This document shows positions 1 through 9,085 of a DNA stretch of 64,000 bases, piece by piece. The notes under the pieces are model-generated. The model made no database searches, was not told the origin of the DNA, and saw only the letters and a program-made list of their open reading frames with translations. The position numbers and the translations under genes are program-made. The DNA comes from Roseomonas fluvialis (GTDB lineage: Bacteria; Pseudomonadota; Alphaproteobacteria; Acetobacterales; Acetobacteraceae), in assembly GCF_022846615.1 (NCBI RefSeq), contig NZ_AP025637.1:2195001-2259000 (forward strand). The letters are read 5' to 3'. The first letter of the stretch is position 1. Every line of letters begins with the position of its first letter.

Positions 1-282
1 GTAGTATTCCGGGCAATAGGTGAATCGGTGCTGCGCCGCGCGCTCCATCGGGTGGTTCGGCGGGCCGATGCGCACATGCGCGGCGATGGCGCAGAACTTC
101 CCGATGCTGGCATCCGCCACCTGGCAGTCATGCCCGAGGTACGAGTAGTCCCCGAGCGTCGCGTATTCCATCGACGACCGCTCCAGCACCTCGCAGCAGC
201 GCCCGATGGTGGCCTCGCGCAGGCGCACGCTCGGGTGGATGACCGTCTCGGCGATCTTGGGTCGGGCAGGCGGGTGGTCCAT
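1..282 (-). CDS. Hexapeptide-repeat acyltransferase, phosphonate-metabolism type (C-terminus cut by window edge)
   Basis: The 94 visible residues begin with an ATG at 280-282 and run off the left edge. The left-handed beta-helix pattern is clear: repeated short hexapeptide units (ATIGRC, ATLGDY, SYLGHDCQVADASIGKFCAIAAHVRIG) followed by the NHPMERAAQHRFTY segment. That arrangement is typical of the xenobiotic/chloramphenicol-acetyltransferase-like LbH proteins found in phosphonate (phn) gene sets (the TIGR03308-like family). The expected role is acetyl-CoA-dependent acyl transfer in the cytoplasm, with substrate unknown. No other phn gene is visible because the gene reads off the edge, so the phosphonate link rests on family resemblance only. 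Confidence 0.72.
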   Translation of the reverse strand, partial: MDHPPARPKIAETVIHPSVRLREATIGRCCEVLERSSMEYATLGDYSYLGHDCQVADASIGKFCAIAAHVRIGPPNHPMERAAQHRFTYCPEYY

Positions 283-514
283 GGCGGCGGTCCTGGGGCG
301 TCGTGCGCGAGCACAGGGCGGGCGCGCAGGCGCGTCAATGCGGATGGGCCGGCACGGCATCCGCGTGGCGCCGGCAAGGGCAGGGCGGGGCACGCGACGG
401 CGCGGCGCGATGTCGCCGAAGCGTCACGCAGCCCGCCATGCCCGGCCGTGCCCATGCGGCTTGCGCCGCCGCCGCCGGCGCGTCCATCGTGCCCCTGACG
501 CGCAAGGAACGCCC

Positions 515-1243
515 ATGCCCGACACTGCCGCCATCGAGGTCTGGACCTGGCCCACGCCAAATGGCCACAAGGTCCACATTCTGCTCGAGGAGTTGGTCGA
601 GGCCGGTCACGGCCTGCCCTGGCGCATCATCCCCGTCGCGATCGGCAAGGGCGAACAGTTCCGCCCGGAATTCCTCGCCATCACGCCCAACCACCGCATC
701 CCAGCCATCGTCGATCCCGACGGGCCCGGCGGGGCGCCGCTGCGGCTGTTCGAAAGCGCCGCCATCCTGATCTACCTGGTCGAGAAGGCGGGCTCGCCCC
801 TTATCCCGGTGGACCCAGTGGCGCGCTATGCCTGCCTGCAATGGCTGATGTTCCAGATGGGCGGCGTCGGGCCGATGTTCGGCCAGTACGGCCATTTCGC
901 GAACTACGCGGCGGAGAAGATCCCCTACGCCATCGAACGCTACACCAACGAGGTCGCGCGCCTGCACCGCGTGCTCGACAAGCGCCTGGGCGAAAGCCCG
1001 TATCTGGCCGGGCCCGACTACTCCATCGCCGACATCGCGACCTTCCCCTGGATCCGCAACCCCGAACGCCGCGGCGTTGATCTCGGTCAATATCCGAACG
1101 TGGCGCGCTGGCACGATGCCATCGCCGCCCGCCCGGCGGTGCAACGCGGGGTCGCGGTGCTGGCCGACAACCAGCGCCGCGGCACCATGACCGATGCCGA
1201 GCGTGAGATCATGTTCGGCAAGACCCAGTTCACGGCACGCTGA
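515..1243 (+). CDS. Glutathione S-transferase family protein (YfcG/Nu-class-like)
   Basis: A 242-residue protein. The N-terminal thioredoxin-like half carries TWPTPNGHKVHILLEEL, the TPNG(H/R)K signature of bacterial YfcG/Nu-class enzymes that act as glutathione-dependent disulfide-bond oxidoreductases, plus the cis-Pro loop NHRIPAIVDPDG and FESAAIL. The all-alpha half follows, with MGGVGPMFGQYGHF and a terminal YSIADIATFPW motif. The ORF is open far upstream, but ATG 515 is preceded by AAGGA at 504-508 and begins the conserved fold, so this start is preferred. It is one of three GST-like genes in the window (with 26680 and 28485). Confidence 0.88.
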   Translation: MPDTAAIEVWTWPTPNGHKVHILLEELVEAGHGLPWRIIPVAIGKGEQFRPEFLAITPNHRIPAIVDPDGPGGAPLRLFESAAILIYLVEKAGSPLIPVDPVARYACLQWLMFQMGGVGPMFGQYGHFANYAAEKIPYAIERYTNEVARLHRVLDKRLGESPYLAGPDYSIADIATFPWIRNPERRGVDLGQYPNVARWHDAIAARPAVQRGVAVLADNQRRGTMTDAEREIMFGKTQFTAR

Positions 1244-1278
1244 CCCCGCCGCGGACCAACAGGAACGCCAGGAAACCC

Positions 1279-1920
1279 ATGGCCGAGATCGACCACATCG
1301 TCATCGGCGCCCGCACGCTCGACGAAGGCGCGCGCTACATCGAGGACCTGCTCGGCGTGAAGCCCTCCAGGGGCGGCGCGCATCCCGGTGTCGGCACGCA
1401 CAACATGCTGCTGGGCATGGGTGCGGGCTGCTACCTCGAGGTCATCGCCCCCGACCCGGCGCAGCCCGAACCACCGCATCCGCGCCCCTTCGACCTCGAC
1501 GACCCATCGCTCCGTACCATGCTGGAGGCAGAGCCGCGGCTGATCGCCTATGTCGCCTCCACCCCGGCGCTCGATGCCGTGATCGCGCGGCTCGGTCCCT
1601 CCCACGCCGGGGAGATCAAGGCGATGTCGCGCGGCAATTTCGCCTGGCGCATGGCCTTCCCGCCGCAGCGCCAGGACATGGACAACCTGATCCCGCCGCT
1701 GATCCAGTGGGATGGTGAGCGCGCCGGCAAGCATATCCGCGATTCCGGCTGGCGCCTGAGCGCGTTGGAAGCCGAACACCCGGATGCGCAGGCCCTGCGC
1801 GGCGCGCTGGGCGACCGCGGCCTGGGCGATGCGGTGAAGGTGCGCCCCAGCCCGCATCCGCGCCTGATCGCCCAGTTGCGCCACCGCGACGGTCGGGAGG
1901 TGACCCTGACCAGCGCCTGA
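1279..1920 (+). CDS. VOC-superfamily (glyoxalase-like) protein
   Basis: A 213-residue protein starting IDHIVIGARTLDEGARYIED, the first beta-alpha unit of the vicinal oxygen chelate fold, followed by GVGTHNMLLGMGAGCYLEVI. The layout resembles the Glyoxalase_3 / PF13468 group. These are metal-dependent or metal-lost enzymes acting on diverse small molecules, so the substrate cannot be assigned. It lies 35 bases after the GST-like gene on the same strand, and both may form a small detoxification operon. Start ATG 1279 follows an AGGAA-containing leader (1260-1275). Confidence 0.8.
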   Translation: MAEIDHIVIGARTLDEGARYIEDLLGVKPSRGGAHPGVGTHNMLLGMGAGCYLEVIAPDPAQPEPPHPRPFDLDDPSLRTMLEAEPRLIAYVASTPALDAVIARLGPSHAGEIKAMSRGNFAWRMAFPPQRQDMDNLIPPLIQWDGERAGKHIRDSGWRLSALEAEHPDAQALRGALGDRGLGDAVKVRPSPHPRLIAQLRHRDGREVTLTSA

Positions 1921-2018
1921 ACGGCGCGCAGGGTCCTCAACCTTCCGTCGATGATCGACCTGTAGCATCTTGGGTCGTGCGTTCCGCGCGCACCGCCATG
2001 AGGAGCCGAATGCAAGGA

Positions 2019-2630
2019 TCACCCCGCAAGCCGGTACCGCCAGACGCTGGCCGGTGGCAGGTTGAGCGGCGTCCAGGCTTCGCGCCGGGCGGTCAGGCCC
2101 AGCGCGCGCCACGGCAGCGGCGACGTGATGCAATAGGTGTACAGCAGGAAGCCGCGCCCGGGTGCGACAGCCTCCACTGCCGCGACGAATCGCCGTTGCT
2201 GCTCCAGCGGCAGCAGCACCAGCGGGATGCCGCAGATCGCCGTGCCGATTCGCCCATGCAGCGCGGCGGGCAGCGCTTCGGGCAGGGCGAAGGCGTCGCC
2301 CTGCACCACGCGCACGCCGGGGAAGCGGCGCGCCAGGTGCTCGGCCATGTCGGGCACGATCTCGACCACCACCAGGCGTTCGGGCGGCACCCCGCCATCG
2401 AGCAGCGCGCGCGTGATCGCGCCCGTGCCGGCGCCCAGTTCCACCACCACCTCGTCGCCGCTGCGTTCGATCAGCGCGGCGATGCGCCGCCCGAGCGCGG
2501 GAGAGGACGGCACCACCGACCCCATCTGCAGCGGATTGGCCGCCCAGCGGCGCAGGAACAGGCCGAGGCCACCACCGCGCCCGTGCTTCGGGCCTTGCTC
2601 GAGGGTCAGTCCGGACATCGCGTTCTCCAT
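2019..2630 (-). CDS. Class I SAM-dependent methyltransferase, PmtA/rRNA-dimethylase-like
   Basis: A 203-residue protein. Residues 61-73 (VVVELGAGTGAIT) are motif I for S-adenosylmethionine binding, with an acidic loop near VVVEIVPDMAEHL (motif II) and VVQGDAF (motif III). The N-terminal FLRRWAANPLQMGSVVPSS resembles phospholipid N-methyltransferases (PmtA) of alphaproteobacteria, which methylate phosphatidylethanolamine at the inner membrane; related proteins are misannotated as KsgA. Membrane lipid methylation is the favoured role but is an inference. It is transcribed divergently from pleD, about 100 bases apart. Confidence 0.78.
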   Translation of the reverse strand: MENAMSGLTLEQGPKHGRGGGLGLFLRRWAANPLQMGSVVPSSPALGRRIAALIERSGDEVVVELGAGTGAITRALLDGGVPPERLVVVEIVPDMAEHLARRFPGVRVVQGDAFALPEALPAALHGRIGTAICGIPLVLLPLEQQRRFVAAVEAVAPGRGFLLYTYCITSPLPWRALGLTARREAWTPLNLPPASVWRYRLAG

Positions 2631-2731
2631 GACAGAACTGTTTCAGATCAAGGATTTATCATCGCGCTGTCGCTGATAGGGCGGCCCCGCCGGACGGGCC
2701 AGTTACCGTTCCGTGGCGAGGTCGCGCGCGC

Positions 2732-4105
2732 ATGACCGCCCGCGTGCTCGTGGTCGATGACGTGCCGGCCAACCTGCGCCTGCTGGAAGCCAAGCTGCGC
2801 GCCGAATACTTCGAGGTGGCGCTGGCCGCCTCGGGGCCCGAGGCGCTGGCGCTCAGCAGCGCCTGGGCGCCCGATGTCATCCTGCTCGACATCATGATGC
2901 CGGGCATGGACGGCTACGAGGTCTGCCGCCGGTTGAAGGCGCAGCCCGGCACCGCGCATATCCCGGTCGTGATGGTCACCGCGCTCACCGAACAGGCCGA
3001 GCGCGTGCGCGGCCTGCAGGCGGGCGCGGACGACTTCATCTCGAAGCCGGTCGACACCGCGCTGCTGTTCGCCCGGCTGCGCGCGCTGCTGCGCGTGAAG
3101 CAGGTGCTCGATGCCTGGCGCATCCGTGGCGAGACCGCCCGCGACATGGGCTTCGACGCGACCGACGTGCCTGAGGACGTGTTCATCGGCGCGCGCCTGC
3201 TGCTTGCCGGCAGCGGCGTTGCCGAGGCCGAGGCGGTCGGCGCGGCCCTCGCCGCCGACGGCATCCTGCTCGACCATGCGCCGGACGAAGCCTCCGCCTG
3301 GGAACGCCTGCAGGACGAGACACATGACCTGGCGCTCCTCAGCCTGCCCCTGGCCGGCGGCGACGCGCTGCGCCTCGCCTCCCGCATGCGGGCGCGCACC
3401 GAAAGCCGCGACATGCCACTGGTGCTGCTGGCCGCCGAGGACCAGCGCCAGGCGGTGCTGCGGGCCTTCGACCTCGGCGCCTCCGACCATGTGATGCGAC
3501 CGGTCGACCCGCCTGAACTGCGCGCGCGGGTGCGCAACCAGTTGCGCCGGCGCCGCTACCAGGAATTGCTGCGCGAAAGCCTCGACCGGTCGCTCGAACT
3601 CGCGGTGACCGATGCGCTGACCGGGCTGCGCAACCGGCGATATGTGCGCCGGCACCTCGATGGGCTGCTGCGCAGCGGCGCGTCGGTGGCGGTGCTGCTG
3701 ATCGACGTGGATCGCTTCAAGCCGCTTAACGACCGGTATGGCCATGCGGCCGGCGACGTGGCGCTGAAGGTGGTGGCCGATGCGCTGCGCGAACACCTGC
3801 GCGCGGTCGACATCGTGGCCCGCTACGGCGGCGAGGAATTCATGGTGGTGATGGCGAGCGCCGGGGAGGAAGAAGCTGGCGCCGTGGCCGAACGCCTGCG
3901 CGCCGCCATCGCCGAGCGCCCGGTCCCGGTGCCCGGTGCAATGCTGAACCTGACGGTGAGCATCGGCACCGCCATCACGCGCGGGCCGGTCAGCGCAGAC
4001 CGTCTGGTCGCGGCCGCCGACGCTGCGCTCTATCGGGCGAAGGAGAGCGGTCGCAACCGCGTCGAATCGGCAACCGCCGAGGACTGGAGCGCGCTGGCCG
4101 AGTAG
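2732..4105 (+). CDS. pleD: PleD-family response regulator diguanylate cyclase
   Basis: A 457-residue protein with the PleD architecture. Receiver 1 (about 4-120) has acidic D9/D10, phospho-acceptor D53 (VILLDIMMPG), T83 and K105. Receiver 2 (about 154-275) is degenerate, with serine/leucine where the phospho-aspartate would be, and is used as a dimerisation adaptor in PleD. The C-terminal GGDEF domain has an intact GGEEF active site (366-370) and an RxxD inhibitory I-site (R357-D360) five residues upstream. It should therefore make cyclic di-GMP from GTP with product feedback. PleD controls motile-to-sessile transitions in Caulobacter; the role here is by analogy. Confidence 0.92.
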   Translation: MTARVLVVDDVPANLRLLEAKLRAEYFEVALAASGPEALALSSAWAPDVILLDIMMPGMDGYEVCRRLKAQPGTAHIPVVMVTALTEQAERVRGLQAGADDFISKPVDTALLFARLRALLRVKQVLDAWRIRGETARDMGFDATDVPEDVFIGARLLLAGSGVAEAEAVGAALAADGILLDHAPDEASAWERLQDETHDLALLSLPLAGGDALRLASRMRARTESRDMPLVLLAAEDQRQAVLRAFDLGASDHVMRPVDPPELRARVRNQLRRRRYQELLRESLDRSLELAVTDALTGLRNRRYVRRHLDGLLRSGASVAVLLIDVDRFKPLNDRYGHAAGDVALKVVADALREHLRAVDIVARYGGEEFMVVMASAGEEEAGAVAERLRAAIAERPVPVPGAMLNLTVSIGTAITRGPVSADRLVAAADAALYRAKESGRNRVESATAEDWSALAE

Positions 4106-4197
4106 CGCCGCGCCGGCCCCATCAACGCAGCACCAGCGCGACCGGCGCGGCCTAGGTGCCGCCCCCGCTCACGCGCCGTGGTCGATCCCGGCGGGTG

Positions 4198-4365
4198 CTA
4201 CTTGATCTTCGCTTCGCGGAAGACGACGTGCTTGCGCGCCACCGGATCGTACTTCTTCTTCTCCATCTTGGAGGTCATCGTCCGGGTGTTCTTCTTCGTC
4301 ACGTAGAAGTAGCCGGTATCGGCGCTGCTCACGAGACGAATGAGGATGGTATTCGACTTGGCCAT
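4198..4365 (-). CDS. rpmG: 50S ribosomal protein L33
   Basis: A 55-residue basic protein starting [20 protein letters not shown] and continuing with [16 protein letters not shown] and a REAKIK end: full-length L33. It lacks the zinc-binding Cys pairs of the C+ paralogue, so it is the zinc-independent form. Start ATG 4363-4365, stop TAG 4198-4200. It is a component of the large ribosomal subunit near the E site. It is placed between pleD and the S41 protease; 284 bases with no visible gene lie on its upstream side (4366-4649). Confidence 0.95.
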   Translation of the reverse strand: MAKSNTILIRLVSSADTGYFYVTKKNTRTMTSKMEKKKYDPVARKHVVFREAKIK

Positions 4366-4649
4366 GTCATGACTCCGTGGCCCGCGGGCGAAGCCGCCCC
4401 GGGCGCGAGGGACCGGAAACTAGCGTCCGCCGCGCCCACGTCAAGGCCTGCCTGCGGCGGTGCAGTCGGCCCCCGAAGCGCCGGTGCGCCACCATGTCGG
4501 ATCGCGCAACGATCCGTCAGCGCGCGGCGCGACCGCGTCCAAGCCGCCCGTCGGCTCCCGCGCAGCCGTGCAGGGCGAGCAAGCCAAGGCCGTGGAGCGG
4601 GCGCGTCACGCCGAAGTCGCGACGCGGCCGGGGGCAGCGTGCGAATCCG

Positions 4650-6362
4650 CTACCTCGCCAGCCCCGCCGCCATCGCAGCCGGGTCCGCCGCCAGCGCCCG
4701 CGCCAGCGGCACGTCCCCCTCGCGTGGATCCCCCGCCGGGCACAGGGCGCGCAACGCCTCCGTCTCCGCCAGTGGCACCGGGTGGCGCAGCGCCCTCTGC
4801 CGGGCCTGCGCCGCACCCATCGGCCGCGACCCGGTGCGCAAGGCCGCCAGCCCCTGCGCCGCCGCCTCGGGCCCGGCCGCGGTGCATAGCCCCGGCAGCA
4901 CGCCCACCCCCTGCAGCGGCCATCCCGCCGGCATCACCAGGCGCGACCAGGACATCAGCAACTCACCGCCATCGGGCAGCGGCACCACCAGCTGCACCAG
5001 CCCCTTGCCGGTGGTGCCGGTGCCCAACACCACCGCGCGGCCGCGGTCGCCCAGGCTGGCAGCCAGGATCTCGGCCGAGGAGGCGGTTCGCCCATCCACC
5101 AGCACCACCAGCGGCAGCCCCTCCGACAGGTCGGGCCGGCCGGTGGCGTAGATGCGGCTGGCATCGGGGTGGCGGCCCACCGTGCGGAAGGCCTCGCCAT
5201 CGCCCATGAACACGTCCGCCACCGCCGCCGCCTGCGCCAGCAACCCGCCGCGATTGCCGCGCAGGTCCAGCACGATGGCGCGCGGCGGCCGTTCGGCCAG
5301 CCCGGTCAGCACCGCGGCGGAGACCTGGCGTTCGGTCTGCGCCGTAAAGGACGGGATGCGCAGCACCAGCGTGTCCTCGATGCGCTCCGCCACCACCGGG
5401 CTGCCGATTGGCAGGGAGCGGATCAGCGTCACCTCGCGCCGGCTGCGCCCGGCCTCGATCAGCAGGGTGACGGGCGTGCCGGCGGGGCCTTCGAGCAGCC
5501 CCGCGGCCACGCCCGCGTCGCGACCGCGCAGCGCCACGCCGTCGATCGCGAAGACCCGCGTGCCGACGCGCAACCCAGCCGCCGCGGCCGGCCCCTCGGG
5601 GTTCAGCGCGACGATGATCGTGCCGGCGCCGCTGCGCGGGGGCGCCAGGCGCAGGCCCAGCCCCGCCTCGCCGGTGCGGCGTTCCCGCGCGGCCTGGGCC
5701 TCGTCGGGGGTCACGTAGCGGCTGAAGGGGTCGAGGTGGCCGAACACCGCCTCGAAGGTCTCGGCGATCAGCCGCGGCGCGCCGGCGCTGCGCAGCGGCG
5801 GGGATGCCGCCCAGGCCGCCTGCTGGAACAGCGTGAGCGTATCCGCCGCGGCCCCGCCGGCCACGGCCGGCGCCTCGCGCGGGTCGGGGGCCGGGACGGG
5901 CCGCGCCAGGATGCGCCGGTCGCCGGTCAGCAGGGTGATGTCGCGCGTGGTGCGCGCCACGCGCAGCGCGGGGTCGATGCCGGCCATGCCGGCCATGCCC
6001 CAGGCCAGCAGGTCCGCCGGCGTCGCGGCCTCGAGGTGCCGTTCCAGGATGGCCGCGAAGCCCGCACCCAGCACCAGGCGCATTTCCTCGCGCGGGTAGG
6101 GGGCGTTGCGCACCGCCTCCTGGGCGGTGGCCAGGGCCGGCAGCAGCAGTGCCAGCAGCAGCGCGATCAGCGACGCGCGCGGCCACCCTTGCCTGCGGGG
6201 CGCTTGCGGCCGCTCCCGGGAATGCCCTGCAGGATATGGAACACCATGCCGCCGGTGCGCGGCGTGGCTTCGGCGAGTCGGGCCTCCACCGCCTGTCCCA
6301 GGCTGAAGGTCAGTCGCGTCCTGCGACCGGCCAGCGTCTGCGTGGCCTCGTCCAGATCCCAT
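4650..6362 (-). CDS. S41-family carboxy-terminal processing protease (CtpA-like), start uncertain
   Basis: Periplasmic serine protease. In the numbering from ATG 6362, a hydrophobic signal segment (SLIALLLALLLPALATAQ) lies near residues 65-82, a PDZ domain near 215-300, and the S41 core contains LRGNRGGLL and GRTASSAEILAASL. The likely Ser/Lys dyad is S429 and K453 (GTTGKGLVQ). The length of the mature part suits a CtpA without extra domains. The start is a problem. The only in-frame ATG/GTG/TTG upstream of the signal segment is ATG 6362, deep inside rnr; a CTG at 6168-6170 overlaps the rnr stop as CTGA and would start just before the hydrophobic core. The family assignment is firm and the N-terminus is not. 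Confidence 0.85.
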   Translation of the reverse strand: MGSGRGHADAGRSQDATDLQPGTGGGGPTRRSHAAHRRHGVPYPAGHSRERPQAPRRQGWPRASLIALLLALLLPALATAQEAVRNAPYPREEMRLVLGAGFAAILERHLEAATPADLLAWGMAGMAGIDPALRVARTTRDITLLTGDRRILARPVPAPDPREAPAVAGGAAADTLTLFQQAAWAASPPLRSAGAPRLIAETFEAVFGHLDPFSRYVTPDEAQAARERRTGEAGLGLRLAPPRSGAGTIIVALNPEGPAAAAGLRVGTRVFAIDGVALRGRDAGVAAGLLEGPAGTPVTLLIEAGRSRREVTLIRSLPIGSPVVAERIEDTLVLRIPSFTAQTERQVSAAVLTGLAERPPRAIVLDLRGNRGGLLAQAAAVADVFMGDGEAFRTVGRHPDASRIYATGRPDLSEGLPLVVLVDGRTASSAEILAASLGDRGRAVVLGTGTTGKGLVQLVVPLPDGGELLMSWSRLVMPAGWPLQGVGVLPGLCTAAGPEAAAQGLAALRTGSRPMGAAQARQRALRHPVPLAETEALRALCPAGDPREGDVPLARALAADPAAMAAGLAR

Positions 6363-9085
6363 CTGTCATCCGGCAGTGAGCCGAGCGGCACGATCCCGCT
6401 CGCCCCGTTCTCCTCCAGGGTGACAAACAGGCCGAAGCGAGTCACTCCGGAAATGCGCGCATCGAAGGCTTCTCCGATACGTGTTGCCATGAAGGCCGCG
6501 AGGTAGCGGTCCACCGCATCGCGTTCGGCCGCCGCGGCGCGGCGTTCGGTGCTGGTGATGTGCTCGGCGGTGTCCGGGAAGCGCGCCGCCTCGCTCTCCT
6601 GCAGGCCATCAGTGCCGAGCTTCAGGCCGCGGATCAGCGCGCGGTGCACCAGCAGGTCGGCGTAGCGGCGGATCGGGCTGGTGAAATGCGCGTAGCGCGG
6701 CAGCGCCAGGCCGAAATGGCCGAGGTTGTCGGGCGCGTAGGCGGCCTGGGACTGCCCGCGCAGCACCGCTTCGTTCACCAGGCGCGCCTGCGGCGTGTCA
6801 CGCACCTTGTCCAGCACGCGGGCGAAGTCGCGCGGGTGCAGCCGGTCGGCCTGCGGCAGGGTGATGTCGAAGGTGCCGAGGAACTGCCGCAGACCTTCCA
6901 GCTTCTGGTCGGACGGGCGGTCGTGCACGCGGTACATGCAGGGCTGCGAGAGGCGCTCAAGTTCCTCCGCCGCGCAGACATTGGCGGCGACCATGAATTC
7001 CTCGATCAGCCGGTGCGAATCGAGCCGCGCCCGGGGCGCGACCTCGGCCACGCGGCCGTGCGCGTCCAGCACCACCTTGCGCTCCGGCACGTCGAGGTCG
7101 AGCGTGCCGCGCTTCTCGCGTGCGCCCAGCAGCGCGCGGAAGGCGCCGTAAAGGCGCGCGATGTGGCCCTCGGGTAGCGTGTCGGCCGGCGAGGGGGCGG
7201 TTGCCGTGGCGGGGCAGGCGGGCTTCGCGCCCGTGGATGCTCCCGCGGGGCTCGCGCCTTGCGCTTCTGCGGCGTCGCTGGCCTGGCCGGTGCCGCGTGA
7301 GGACGCACGCGCGTCCGCCGTCACGGGCGTTGGCGTACCCGCAGGCGCATCGGCCGCCGCCTGCACCTGTTCGTAGGTCAGCCGCGCGACCGAACGCATG
7401 ATCCCGCGCCCGAACTGATGCGACTGCTTGATGCCCTGCCGGTCGAAGCGCATGTCCACGAACAGGCAGCCGCGATCCTCATCGGGCCGCAGCGAGCACC
7501 AGCCATTCGACAGCGCTTCGGGCAGCATGGGCACGACGCGGTCGGGAAAATACACGGAATTGCCGCGCGCCCAGGCCTCGCGGTCCAGCGCCGAGCCCGG
7601 CGTGACGTAGTGCGCGACATCGGCGATCGCGACCAGGATGCGCCAGCCGTCGCCGTCCGGTTCGGCGAAGACCGCGTCGTCGAAGTCGCGCGCATCGGCG
7701 CCGTCGATGGTGATGAGCGGCACGTCGCGCAGGTCGGTGCGCCCGCGCGCCGCCACGCCGCGCGCGCGTTCGGCCTGCTGCACGGCCTCGGCCGGGAACA
7801 CGTCCGGGATGCCATGGGCGTGGATGCACACCAGCGAGACCGATCGCGGCTCCCCCATCACGCCGAGCCGTTCGACGATGCGCGCGGGCTTCGCGCCGAA
7901 ATGCCGGATCGAGGGCAGGGGTTCGGCGAGCACGATCTCGCCGGGCTTCGCGCCCCCCTCCTCGCCGCGCGGAACCTCCCAGATGCCCTTCTGGCGGCGG
8001 TCGGTCGGGATGATGCGCCCTTCCTCGAACACGCCCAGGATGCGCGCGGGCGGTGCGCCGGCGATCCGCTTGAAGGTACGCCCTTCGTACTTGCCCGGGC
8101 CGATCGGCTTGAGGCGCGCAAGCACCCGTTCGCCCGCCGTCAGCGCGCGCTGCCCGCGCGGTTCGGGGTGCATGTAGATGATGGGCGGGCGGCCCTCGCC
8201 CTGCCATTGCAGCGGGCGCGCGACCGGGTCGCCGTCGGGGTCGGTGCCGGTGATCTCGACCGGGGCGATCTCGGGCAGGTTGCCGGGCGCGATGATGGCG
8301 CGCTTGCCGGCGGGCGTGGCGCCGCCCTCGGCCGCGAGTTCGCGCATCAGGGCGCGCAGGTCCTGCCGCTGGTCGGGCCATAGGCCGAAGTGGCGTGCGA
8401 TGTCGGACTTGCCCACGCGGCCGCGCGCCTGGGCGAGGAAGGCGCGCAGTTCGGCCTTGGTCGGCAGCGGCGGCGGTTCGGACGGGCGCGCGGCGGCGCG
8501 GCGGCGGGATGCGGCGGCCGGGCGGACGGTGGCGCGTGGTTCGGCGGCGGGCCCGCGCTTGGCGGCGTCGCGCGCACCGGTGATGGGCCGGGGCGGCGCG
8601 GCGTCGGCATCGTCGTGTGTGCGGCGGGGCGTGTCGAAGGGGGCGTCGCCGCCGGTCGCATCATCCGCGGCGTTTCGCGATGCGTGGTCATGGGCGCTGT
8701 CCGAGGCGGGCCCCCGCGCGTGTCGCGTCGTGCCTTCGTGCGCGCTTCGCGCCTCATCATTCCGCGCGTTTCGCGCGACACCGCGCCGTCCGCCCCGTTG
8801 CGCGGCATCCTGCGGATCCTGCGCGCTCCGCGCTGCGGCGTCCTCCGGCGCCGCGCCGCGCCTGGCCGGTCGCGCGGTGCGCGCCGGTGCCGCCTGCGGC
8901 GTGTCGGACGCCTCTGCGCGACGGGACCCACGCTTCGCGACGGCGCCGCGCGGTTCGCCAGCGGCCGCGGTGTCGCGCTCGCCCTTCGATGCCGCGGCGA
9001 TCCGCGCGGCACGGCCACCCGCCACCGCCACACCCTTGCGCGCCCGCGCCTTGTGTCCCTTGGGCGGTGGCCCGCGCCGGACCAT
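6167..9085 (-). CDS. rnr: Ribonuclease R
   Basis: A 972-residue 3'-5' exoribonuclease. The ATG at 9083-9085 overlaps the topA stop (TGATG), which fixes the start. Order: a very basic, Ala/Arg-rich low-complexity extension (about 1-205); a winged helix (about 208-275, TKAELRAFLAQ...GKSDIARHFG); cold-shock-like OB domains; the RNB catalytic domain with the acidic cluster DGADARDFDDAVF (about 460-472); and a C-terminal S1 domain ending in a Lys/Arg tail. A low-complexity Ala/Thr/Pro insert (about 571-640) interrupts the RNB region just after LTYEQVQAAA. RNase R degrades structured RNA and rRNA during quality control. Confidence 0.93.
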   Translation of the reverse strand: MVRRGPPPKGHKARARKGVAVAGGRAARIAAASKGERDTAAAGEPRGAVAKRGSRRAEASDTPQAAPARTARPARRGAAPEDAAARSAQDPQDAAQRGGRRGVARNARNDEARSAHEGTTRHARGPASDSAHDHASRNAADDATGGDAPFDTPRRTHDDADAAPPRPITGARDAAKRGPAAEPRATVRPAAASRRRAAARPSEPPPLPTKAELRAFLAQARGRVGKSDIARHFGLWPDQRQDLRALMRELAAEGGATPAGKRAIIAPGNLPEIAPVEITGTDPDGDPVARPLQWQGEGRPPIIYMHPEPRGQRALTAGERVLARLKPIGPGKYEGRTFKRIAGAPPARILGVFEEGRIIPTDRRQKGIWEVPRGEEGGAKPGEIVLAEPLPSIRHFGAKPARIVERLGVMGEPRSVSLVCIHAHGIPDVFPAEAVQQAERARGVAARGRTDLRDVPLITIDGADARDFDDAVFAEPDGDGWRILVAIADVAHYVTPGSALDREAWARGNSVYFPDRVVPMLPEALSNGWCSLRPDEDRGCLFVDMRFDRQGIKQSHQFGRGIMRSVARLTYEQVQAAADAPAGTPTPVTADARASSRGTGQASDAAEAQGASPAGASTGAKPACPATATAPSPADTLPEGHIARLYGAFRALLGAREKRGTLDLDVPERKVVLDAHGRVAEVAPRARLDSHRLIEEFMVAANVCAAEELERLSQPCMYRVHDRPSDQKLEGLRQFLGTFDITLPQADRLHPRDFARVLDKVRDTPQARLVNEAVLRGQSQAAYAPDNLGHFGLALPRYAHFTSPIRRYADLLVHRALIRGLKLGTDGLQESEAARFPDTAEHITSTERRAAAAERDAVDRYLAAFMATRIGEAFDARISGVTRFGLFVTLEENGASGIVPLGSLPDDRWDLDEATQTLAGRRTRLTFSLGQAVEARLAEATPRTGGMVFHILQGIPGSGRKRPAGKGGRARR

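Noticed and set aside
2648..3796. Long antisense ORF over pleD
   Set aside because: Typical high-GC shadow; pleD's domains are unambiguous on the other strand.
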